A stretch of 14,011 nucleotides of DNA from positions 1-14,011 of the forward strand of contig JACNKY010000272.1 of NCBI GenBank assembly GCA_014381795.1, read 5' to 3'. The DNA comes from Pseudomonadota bacterium (GTDB taxonomy: Bacteria > SAR324 > NAC60-12). Made by a program: the position numbers and the translations under genes. The notes beneath the pieces are model-generated. The model did no database searches, had not been told where the DNA came from, and saw nothing but the letters and a program-made list of their open reading frames with translations. This document shows, piece after piece, positions 8,087-14,011 of this stretch (its first letter is position 1; each line of letters starts with the position of its first letter).

Positions 8087-9613
8087 TTATTTATTGATGT
8101 AAGACTCGCGCATTTCACGTTTGAGAGTCTTCCCTGCAACATTGCAAGGAAACGAATCGTAAACTTGGACAGCTGAGATTCGCTGAAATTTTGCGTCTAC
8201 ACGATCATTGGTCCATGTTATCAGTTCGTTTTGACTGATGTTTTGAGCATGATGAAAAATGATTGCTGCAATCGGTGTTTCCCCCCATTTTTTGTCAGGA
8301 ACACCAAACACAGACACTTCTGCCACCGCGGGATGCTGAATGATTACTTCTTCAATATCTTTTGGAAAAACATTGACACCGCCACTGATGATCATATCTT
8401 TAACACGGTCCACCAGAAATAAAAAACCATCTTCATCAAGATATCCTAAATCGCCTGAATGGAGCCAGCCTTTAACAATTGTCTTTTTGGTTAATTCGGG
8501 CTGCTTGTAGTAACCACTCATCATCATGGGACCGCGTCCGCAAATTTCTCCAATCTCTCCCGCTGTACAATCTTCACCGTTTTCCCGTAGAACTTTTATG
8601 TCAATAAAGGGAGGTGCTGCACCCACAGATCCTACTTTACGTAGCGCATCATCACGGTCCAAATGTGAAAAAAAGCCTTCTGTCACTCCGTATAACTCGT
8701 AAAATATTCCAGGTAAAACTTCATTTAATTTGTGTTTGTATTCCAGTAACAACGGTGCGCCGACATTTTGGAGCATTTCCAGCGAACGCAATTTTTCAGG
8801 TTTAAAGTCTGGATGATTGAGCAATGCAGTAATCTGTGCAGGTACCATAACCATGTGAGTTACTTTTTCTTTTTCAACTGTGTCTAAAACTGCTCCTGCG
8901 TCAAAGTAATGGTGCAGAATATAAGTCGCACCCAAAAACATCCACGGCATTAAATCCAGCATCGCACCGTTGAAAACAATTGCGCCAGCATGCAGCACAA
9001 TACTTTCCGGAGTCATGCGCCAGGCTGAAGCAAAGTGCGTGCAGTAGTTTGCGCGGACATAATGCGTGTGAACTATCCCTTTTGGAGCTCCTGTGGTTCC
9101 ACTAGAATACATGATGTTGTAGACGTCATCATCGCTCAGTTGAGCATCTGGAGGTTCATCCGTAGAGGCTTCCTCGATAAAATCAGCATAAGTTTTAAAA
9201 CCGAAAGTTGTTTTTTTCCCCCCTAGCAAAATCCAATGCTTATTTTGAATTGCGGGAAGCTCATTTTTGATTTTATCTAGTGTCTCGGCAAATTCCGCAT
9301 CCGCAAAGACAATCACAGTGTCAGAATCGCGGAGCAGTGTCGTCAGCCCCGAAGCTTGCAACAAAGGACTTCCAGGCACAATCACGATTCCTGTTTTTGC
9401 CGCCGCCCAATAAAGCAACATCAACTCTTCACAATTTGGTAGAACAGTCGCCATTTTTTGTCCTTTACGAATTCCGGAATCCAACAGTGCATTTCCTAGT
9501 TGATTGACACGTGAATTTAATTCGAAGAAGTTTAAACGCTCCTTGCCAACTACAAATGCAAGGTGTTCCGGCCGATAGCGGGCATGTCTCGGTAACAGGG
9601 AACCGATGTTCAT
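8087..9613 (-). CDS. AMP-forming acyl-CoA ligase (adenylate-forming enzyme)
   Basis: This class I adenylate-forming enzyme activates a carboxylic acid with ATP to an acyl-AMP, normally passed to coenzyme A. All core motifs are present: P-loop YSSGTTGAPKG (169-179), A5 YGVTEG (308-313), SGDLG with the ribose-binding Asp388, the hinge VDRVKDMIISGGVNVFPKDIE (401-421), and the C-terminal GKTLKRE with catalytic Lys495. Length (508) fits medium-chain, aryl or long-chain acyl-CoA ligases; the acid substrate cannot be read from sequence. There is no signal peptide, so it is cytoplasmic. It stands alone, with no dehydrogenase, thiolase or carrier-protein gene beside it, and it is transcribed divergently from the S41 peptidase. 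It lacks a clear Shine-Dalgarno sequence. It may serve fatty-acid uptake or aromatic-acid breakdown. Confidence 0.92.
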   Translation of the reverse strand: MNIGSLLPRHARYRPEHLAFVVGKERLNFFELNSRVNQLGNALLDSGIRKGQKMATVLPNCEELMLLYWAAAKTGIVIVPGSPLLQASGLTTLLRDSDTVIVFADAEFAETLDKIKNELPAIQNKHWILLGGKKTTFGFKTYADFIEEASTDEPPDAQLSDDDVYNIMYSSGTTGAPKGIVHTHYVRANYCTHFASAWRMTPESIVLHAGAIVFNGAMLDLMPWMFLGATYILHHYFDAGAVLDTVEKEKVTHMVMVPAQITALLNHPDFKPEKLRSLEMLQNVGAPLLLEYKHKLNEVLPGIFYELYGVTEGFFSHLDRDDALRKVGSVGAAPPFIDIKVLRENGEDCTAGEIGEICGRGPMMMSGYYKQPELTKKTIVKGWLHSGDLGYLDEDGFLFLVDRVKDMIISGGVNVFPKDIEEVIIQHPAVAEVSVFGVPDKKWGETPIAAIIFHHAQNISQNELITWTNDRVDAKFQRISAVQVYDSFPCNVAGKTLKREMRESYINK

Positions 9614-9669
9614 TTTTTATTATCTGCTGAGATTAATGTTCTGCTAAGCGTTAATTTAGAATGAGGTGA

Positions 9670-9698
9670 TAAATAGCACAGACGTTTTGCACTTTCAA
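9670..9698 (-). promoter_or_regulatory. Candidate promoter for the acyl-CoA ligase
   Basis: On the minus strand TTGAAA (9693-9698, 5 of 6 to the -35 consensus) is followed after 17 bases by TATTTA (9670-9675). The -10 is imperfect, but the three bases before it are TGC, an extended -10 element. Transcription would start near 9663, about 50 bases before the ATG. Confidence 0.4.
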
Positions 9699-9770
9699 GC
9701 AAAAGCTGGAATCATCAATAAGTAATTTTAGTCAACAAGAGATTTATCTTCGGTAGACAAAAAATACACT

Positions 9771-9799
9771 TTGAAAAAAAGGAATCTGCAGAGTGTAAT
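9771..9799 (+). promoter_or_regulatory. Sigma70-type promoter for the S41 peptidase
   Basis: TTGAAA (9771-9776) and TGTAAT (9794-9799) each match consensus at 5 of 6 positions, with the ideal 17-base spacer. Transcription would begin near 9806 and leave a leader of about 112 bases that contains the small ORF at 9854-9913. Confidence 0.5.
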
Positions 9800-9853
9800 T
9801 AGTGAATAAGCCATATTCCTAACTAATTTATATTATTATCAAAAACTCTCATC

Positions 9854-9913
9854 ATGAAATTACAAAAATTGAACCTAAAAATATTTATGCTTAAAGCAAT
9901 CTTGCTGTCCTAA
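9854..9913 (+). CDS. Possible 19-residue leader peptide before the S41 peptidase
   Basis: An ATG at 9854 opens 19 codons ending in TAA at 9911-9913, four bases before the peptidase ATG at 9918. The peptide is basic and hydrophobic (repeated Lys, Leu and Ile, ending LKAILLS). It is one base out of frame with the peptidase, so it is not an N-terminal extension unless a frameshift occurs. Neither ATG has a visible Shine-Dalgarno sequence, so translation of this ORF could deliver ribosomes to the peptidase start by coupling. It may equally be a chance ORF. Confidence 0.2.
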   Translation: MKLQKLNLKIFMLKAILLS

Positions 9914-9917
9914 AAAA

Positions 9918-12665
9918 ATGCAACTGAAAAAAATTCTAACACTGTTTTTTATAATTCTGCTCTCACTTGTTTTGTCAAGTTGCAGCTTTTACGGAAGATC
10001 ACAGGATGATTTTTTGTCTGCTTCAATTGCTTCACCGGAAGCACCTTTGCTTGCGGAAGTGCTCATGCATCTGGAACTGGATTATGTGCATCCTGAAAAA
10101 CTGGATGCAGAAAAATTACTTCAAGGTGCTTTAACAGAACTTGGAAGGAAGATTCCGGAAGTCTGGGTTGTTCCAGAATTTTTGGAAAATGATCGGGGTA
10201 CGAGGCTACAGGTCAGGCTTGAGAAAGAAACTTCAGTCATCACTGTTGGAAAGTTGAACGGGCTTTATGATCTGCACATAACTTTACAGAAGTTGATGAA
10301 ACACCTTTTGTTAAAAAATCCACAACTGACGCAGTTAAAAATCGAGCAGCAGTTTGCCCGTGGAATATTGAACCAGTTAGACCCATATTCAGTTTTGTTA
10401 GCGAATGATATTTACCAGGAATTCAATATCAACATCGGCGGTCAATTTGCGGGAGTAGGACTGGTTGTAGGTACACGTGATGGTCAACTGACGGTGGTTG
10501 CACCGATGGATGGAAGCCCTGCCGCACAGGCAGGGATGGAACCGCTTGACCGCATAGTCGCAGTTGATGACGAGGAAACAGAACACCTGACCCTTGACGA
10601 AATCCTCCACCGCTTGCGTGGAGAAACAGGGACTCCTGTGACTCTCAGCGTTCTCAGAAAAGGGCATGCAAAGGCTTTGAAGTTTGAACTTTTACGTGAA
10701 GAAATTAAGGTTGAAAGTGTTGAAACTTTTGATTTACAAAGCGCGAGTCAAACTGTCCGTTATGTACGGATCAAAGGTTTTCAAATAGCTACATCTCAAG
10801 AACTGAAAAACAAACTTGGTGACTTAACTGGCATCAGCGGACTGGTGTTAGATTTACGTAACAATCCTGGAGGATTGCTTGAAGAAGCGGTGAGAGTCAG
10901 TGATTTATTTTTGCCTGGAAAGCAGCGTATAGTCAGCACCAAAGGTTCCTCGGTTTCCACCATTCATGATGCAAAACAATTATTTGCCAGTCCCATATTT
11001 CAGGATATTCCACTTGTTGTACTGATAAACCGTGGAAGTGCTTCTGCTTCAGAAATAGTTGCTGCTGCTTTGAAACAGAATAAGAGGGCAATTGTTATCG
11101 GTGAGCAAAGTTTTGGTAAAGGTACAGTGCAAACTCTCTGGGATTTGAAAGACGGTTCTGGGCTGAAATTAACCATTGGAGAATATTTAACCCCTTCTGG
11201 ACTCTCAATTCACAATATCGGAGTAATGCCTGAGTTGAGACTAATTCCGGTTATTGTTCCGCCTATAAAAAGTCAGCAGGGAACTGATGATCAACAGCAA
11301 TCATTTTCTCAGGAACGTTTCCTCCTACTGACTGAAGAAAATACTGAAAATAGCAGCGTAGATTCGGAGAGATTTGAACTGCGTTATTTGTCAGCTAAAG
11401 TCGCTGTTTTCGATGATGCTAGCTTAAGTGCTGAGGCTGAGAATTTAGAAAATTTAAATGCAGATATTTTTGTAGAAACTGCAAAACGCCTTTTGTTGAC
11501 GTGGAACCCTGAAGAAATAAATTCCAGTCTTCAGCAAATTTCACGAGAGGTTTCTCAACAGGAAAGCGATAAAATCATCAAAGCACTTGCGGAGCACGGG
11601 ATTGACTGGAGCTTAAATCCTTTCTTAAAAACACCGGCCGCGGAAAAGCTAGGTTTAAGCTGGTTTGCAGAAGAGATAGCGGCAGATCAAGTACAACTAA
11701 AAGTTAAACTCCGGAATACAAGTGAACTTTCCGGGCAGCGTTTGCTGGTTGTTACAAAGTCCGGCAACGTTTTGCTGGATGGTTTGGAATTTCCGCTGGG
11801 TCTGCTTGGTCCGGATGCAGAAGTTGAAAAGACAATTAAGGTGAATTATTTCCCCGGGATGATGGAGGAAACTGAACCGCTCGAACTTGTGCTTTTTGAC
11901 CATAATATGCAGAAGTTAAAATCTGTACGTCTGCAACTGAATTTTTCACCGAAACGAATTCCTTCATTTCGGCTGGCAATGAAAATTTATGACAATGGAG
12001 AATTCGGCAGTCAAGGCAACAGTGATAGAAAAGTTCAATCCGGTGAAATAATCGCCTTAGCTTTCAAACTCGCAAATAAAAGCCGGAAAACTGTGCCGGA
12101 ATTGTTACTGAAAATTCGGGGAACAGAAGGTTCTTTCAGGGTTAATCGTGGTAAATTAATGCTGAAAAATCTTGAACCTGATCAAGAACAAACTGATTAT
12201 TTCCTCTTTCAGTCTTTGAAAGGTACAGGGACTTTAGGCAAAATAAATTTGGAAATGATTGATACAAAATCAGGTACACCAAAGATTGTTCACCGCTGGA
12301 ATTTGCAGCATACACTTCCGCAACAAATGGTGGTGACTCCGAAGTTTAGTGGTTTGAAATGGCAGGATCTTGACGGAAATACTGTGCTGGGAGAAACTGA
12401 GTTACAGTCACTGATTTTAAGTGGAAAAGTCAGCAACGCAGCTGATGTGAGGGATGTCTTTGTGCATTTAAATGATGAGAAAGTATTTTATTCTGCCAAT
12501 TTAAATTCCAACGCAGACAGTCCGGATCAGCAACCGGATACTGAAGAATTTCTGTTTAGCACTTTACTCGAACTGCTTCCGGGGAAAAATCAAATCTCAG
12601 TATTTTCACGGAATCGTTACGGTTTTACAGCAGAGCGCAGATTGAGGATTTTACGCAGACAATGA
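9918..12665 (+). CDS. S41 C-terminal-processing peptidase lipoprotein, MXAN_5808-like
   Basis: This is a predicted periplasmic serine protease of family S41 (CtpA/Tsp type), anchored by lipid. Residues 1-22 form a lipoprotein signal with lipobox LSSC (Cys22); Ser23 at +2 favours the outer membrane by the E. coli rule. A helical segment (about 40-175) leads to a PDZ domain (176-250) with GVGLVV and the SPAAQAGMEPLDRI loop. The S41 domain (260-440) has LDLRNNPGG (311-319), nucleophile Ser376 in GSASASE, general base Lys401 in FGKGTVQ, and Gln405. The remaining 470 residues are unlike CtpA. They hold a charged helical stretch (480-570), two beta-sandwich-like domains (580-677 and 683-800) and a final one with KVFYSAN (855-861). 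I recall this order from the MXAN_5808 family, which is larger (about 1,000 residues); that is memory, not a search. Substrate is unknown. Confidence 0.9.
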   Translation: MQLKKILTLFFIILLSLVLSSCSFYGRSQDDFLSASIASPEAPLLAEVLMHLELDYVHPEKLDAEKLLQGALTELGRKIPEVWVVPEFLENDRGTRLQVRLEKETSVITVGKLNGLYDLHITLQKLMKHLLLKNPQLTQLKIEQQFARGILNQLDPYSVLLANDIYQEFNINIGGQFAGVGLVVGTRDGQLTVVAPMDGSPAAQAGMEPLDRIVAVDDEETEHLTLDEILHRLRGETGTPVTLSVLRKGHAKALKFELLREEIKVESVETFDLQSASQTVRYVRIKGFQIATSQELKNKLGDLTGISGLVLDLRNNPGGLLEEAVRVSDLFLPGKQRIVSTKGSSVSTIHDAKQLFASPIFQDIPLVVLINRGSASASEIVAAALKQNKRAIVIGEQSFGKGTVQTLWDLKDGSGLKLTIGEYLTPSGLSIHNIGVMPELRLIPVIVPPIKSQQGTDDQQQSFSQERFLLLTEENTENSSVDSERFELRYLSAKVAVFDDASLSAEAENLENLNADIFVETAKRLLLTWNPEEINSSLQQISREVSQQESDKIIKALAEHGIDWSLNPFLKTPAAEKLGLSWFAEEIAADQVQLKVKLRNTSELSGQRLLVVTKSGNVLLDGLEFPLGLLGPDAEVEKTIKVNYFPGMMEETEPLELVLFDHNMQKLKSVRLQLNFSPKRIPSFRLAMKIYDNGEFGSQGNSDRKVQSGEIIALAFKLANKSRKTVPELLLKIRGTEGSFRVNRGKLMLKNLEPDQEQTDYFLFQSLKGTGTLGKINLEMIDTKSGTPKIVHRWNLQHTLPQQMVVTPKFSGLKWQDLDGNTVLGETELQSLILSGKVSNAADVRDVFVHLNDEKVFYSANLNSNADSPDQQPDTEEFLFSTLLELLPGKNQISVFSRNRYGFTAERRLRILRRQ

Positions 12666-12689
12666 AAGTGAGGTGTAAATATTGTCTGC
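12655..12689. terminator. Convergent 9-bp hairpin between S41 peptidase and yajQ
   Basis: GCAGACAAT (12655-12663) and ATTGTCTGC (12681-12689) are perfect inverted repeats around a 17-base loop. The left arm covers the last codons of the peptidase up to the first bases of its stop codon. The right arm ends three bases before the yajQ stop triplet. The place suits a bidirectional transcript end for the two convergent genes. No T-run follows on either strand, so it is not a classic factor-independent terminator; it may protect 3' ends instead. Confidence 0.4.
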
Positions 12690-12692
12690 TGC

Positions 12693-13178
12693 TTAACGAT
12701 AATTCGTAAACTGTACGTCAAAGTCAAAATCCTGCTCTTTGACTGTCTGCATCACGGCCTGCAGGTCATCCCTCTTTTTGCCGCTGACACGTACAGAATC
12801 GCTCTGAGTTTGCGGTTGAACTTTGATTTTGCTGGCTTTGATAAACTGATTGATTGTTTTGCACTGCTCTTTGGTCAAGCCCTGTTGCACAGTAATCTCC
12901 TTTTTTTGCACTCTCCCGCTTGGTTCAGTCTTACCGTATACCAACGATTTTACAGGCACGGAACGTTTGATCAACTTAGTCAGCAAAATGTCGATTGTGG
13001 TCTGCATTTTCATTTCATCATCGGCAGTTATCATTAATGCAGGTTTAGTTTTATCAAAAGCTATTTCACAGTTTGAACCTTTGAAATCATAACGGTTATC
13101 AATTTCCCTGCGTGCCTGATCAACTGCGTTGGTTACTTCCTGGATGTCAATTTCGCAGACAATATCAAATGAAGCCAT
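12693..13178 (-). CDS. yajQ: YajQ family nucleotide-binding protein
   Basis: YajQ proteins are small cytoplasmic proteins of two RRM-like folds. They have been reported to bind nucleotides, nucleic acids and, in Xanthomonas, cyclic di-GMP as a transcription co-regulator. The 161-residue length is standard (about 163). Diagnostic parts are the start MASFDIVCEIDIQEVTNAVDQA, the block REIDNRYDFKGSNCEI, and the later LTKEQCKTINQFIKASKIKVQPQTQSDSVRVSGKKRDDLQ, followed by DFDVQFTNYR at the end. The conserved opening fixes the start at 13178; no Shine-Dalgarno sequence precedes it. It lies 39 bases downstream of prfB on the same strand and is probably co-transcribed with it. Whether it senses cyclic di-GMP here is unknown, and no diguanylate cyclase gene is in the window. 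Confidence 0.95.
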   Translation of the reverse strand: MASFDIVCEIDIQEVTNAVDQARREIDNRYDFKGSNCEIAFDKTKPALMITADDEMKMQTTIDILLTKLIKRSVPVKSLVYGKTEPSGRVQKKEITVQQGLTKEQCKTINQFIKASKIKVQPQTQSDSVRVSGKKRDDLQAVMQTVKEQDFDFDVQFTNYR

Positions 13179-13217
13179 TTCAATGTTTTTGGTTAAAGGT
13201 TGTAATTTGACAGATAC

Positions 13218-14011
13218 TTAACACACTTTTTGTGAAAGCGCGGCCTTGATGAAACCATTTATATCACCGTTCAGAACTGCTCGTGTGTTTCCTGCTTCCC
13301 AGTTTGTCCGATGATCTTTTACCATCTGATAGGGATGTAGAACGTAACTCCTGATTTGACTGCCCCAGGCATTTTCCTGTTTTTTGCTGCTTTCTAATTC
13401 TTTCTCTTTATTCAGTTCTTTCTGTTGTAAATCAAACAGTTGAGCTTTGAGCATTTTCATCGCGGTGGCTTTGTTCTTGTGCTGGGAACGCTCATTTTGA
13501 CACTGTACCACAACTCCGCTGGGAGCATGTGTTATACGTACTGCAGAATCAGTTGTATTTACATGTTGACCGCCGGCGCCACTCGCACGGTAGGTGTCAA
13601 CACGGATATCGTCAGTGTTTATTTCAACTTCGACATCATCATCAATTTCTGCATAAACAAAGACAGACGCAAATGAAGTATGACGTCTCTTTTGAGAATC
13701 AAAAGGCGAAATACGAACCAGTCTATGAACTCCAATTTCAGTTTTTAATTTACCATATGCATATGCACCTGCTACTGAAAAAGTGACTGACTTTATTCCT
13801 GCTTCATCACCAGGAAGATAGTCAAGCAGCTGGAATTTATAGCCTTCCTCTGAAAGCCATCTACGGTACATTTCATAAAGCATCGAGGCCCAGTCTGTGG
13901 ACTCTGTCCCTCCTGCGCCGGGATGGATTGAGACGATGGCATTTCTGTCGTCTACGTCACCTTTAAACAATCCTGTTATTTCAAGTGAATCAAGATCATT
14001 ATCAAGTTTAG
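13218..14011 (-). CDS. prfB: Peptide chain release factor 2, C-terminal part (cut by window edge)
   Basis: Release factor 2 reads UGA and UAA stop codons in the ribosome and triggers peptide release. The reading frame stays open to the window end. An apparent start at 13970 is only a TTG codon inside the gene, since the upstream codons continue as [14 protein letters not shown], matching the helical domain end of RF2. About 264 of an expected 360-370 residues are present. The codon-recognition tripeptide SPF (13701-13709) marks RF2 rather than RF1, whose motif is PxT. The catalytic GGQ lies at 13566-13574 within SGAGGQHVN, followed by [20 protein letters not shown] and the [19 protein letters not shown] segment. 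The N-terminal region, where many bacteria carry a programmed +1 frameshift, is outside the window. yajQ follows after 39 bases. Confidence 0.97.
   Translation of the reverse strand, partial: KLDNDLDSLEITGLFKGDVDDRNAIVSIHPGAGGTESTDWASMLYEMYRRWLSEEGYKFQLLDYLPGDEAGIKSVTFSVAGAYAYGKLKTEIGVHRLVRISPFDSQKRRHTSFASVFVYAEIDDDVEVEINTDDIRVDTYRASGAGGQHVNTTDSAVRITHAPSGVVVQCQNERSQHKNKATAMKMLKAQLFDLQQKELNKEKELESSKKQENAWGSQIRSYVLHPYQMVKDHRTNWEAGNTRAVLNGDINGFIKAALSQKVC

Larger units (their letters stand above)
9614..9917. other. Divergent intergenic region between acyl-CoA ligase and S41 peptidase
   Basis: This 304-base AT-rich region separates two genes that read away from each other. It holds one promoter candidate per direction (9670-9698 minus, 9771-9799 plus), whose -35 ends lie about 70 bases apart, and a 19-codon ORF (9854-9913) just before the peptidase. 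No RNA gene or long inverted repeat is apparent. Confidence 0.6.

Noticed and set aside
10398..10667. 89-codon ORF on the minus strand
   Set aside because: It is antisense to the PDZ region of the S41 peptidase, which is well supported; a shadow ORF.
13440..13786. Two overlapping plus-strand ORFs of 78 and 85 codons
   Set aside because: Both are antisense to the conserved SPF and GGQ region of prfB and have His/Tyr/Phe-rich shadow composition.
13968..13970. Apparent start codon of the release factor gene
   Set aside because: It is TTG, and codons matching RF2 continue upstream to the window edge; the gene is cut by the window, not short.
1..14011. A defence system, mobile island, CRISPR array or biosynthetic cluster
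   Set aside because: All but one gene fall in common families, no transposase, integrase, tRNA or long repeat is seen, and the lone helicase is HelD-like rather than part of a nuclease-helicase defence pair.

Overview
This window looks like ordinary chromosome from a Gram-negative bacterium with low to moderate GC (roughly 40% by eye). It holds ten protein genes, one of them cut by the window edge. I see no rRNA, tRNA, CRISPR array, insertion sequence, phage gene or toxin-antitoxin pair. A lipobox-bearing S41 peptidase with long C-terminal beta-rich domains, of a type I associate with myxobacteria and other former Deltaproteobacteria, occurs together with a bactofilin and a HelD-like helicase. 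That suggests a deltaproteobacterium-like lineage (Myxococcota, Desulfobacterota or SAR324). This placement is an inference from protein families only and is not firm. Shine-Dalgarno sequences are weak or absent before many genes.

Layout: (1) 1-195 is a leader region for an unrecognised 209-residue protein (196-825, +). (2) A run of six leftward genes follows: bactofilin (863-1195), PLP aminotransferase (1269-2534), HelD-like superfamily 1 helicase (2702-5161), murA (5170-6456), hflX (6606-7913) and an acyl-CoA ligase (8087-9613). murA and the helicase are 8 bases apart and surely co-transcribed. The other gaps are 73-173 bases, and several carry candidate promoters, so this is not one simple operon. 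(3) A 304-base divergent intergenic region (9614-9917) has a promoter candidate for each direction. (4) The S41 peptidase lipoprotein (9918-12665, +) converges on a leftward yajQ-prfB pair (12693-13178 and 13218-past the window end). A 9-bp inverted repeat lies across the convergence point.

Functions: most genes are housekeeping. They cover envelope building and shape (MurA, bactofilin, periplasmic peptidase), ribosome rescue and translation (HflX, release factor 2), transcription or DNA maintenance (HelD-like), RNA or nucleotide binding (YajQ), and metabolism (aminotransferase, acyl-CoA ligase).

The clearest notable point is that MurA has aspartate in place of the catalytic-loop cysteine that fosfomycin alkylates, which predicts intrinsic fosfomycin resistance. 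Other points are the unrecognised 209-residue protein, a 19-codon leader ORF before the peptidase, a degenerate G5 motif in HflX and the convergent hairpin. I found no convincing new multi-gene system here.
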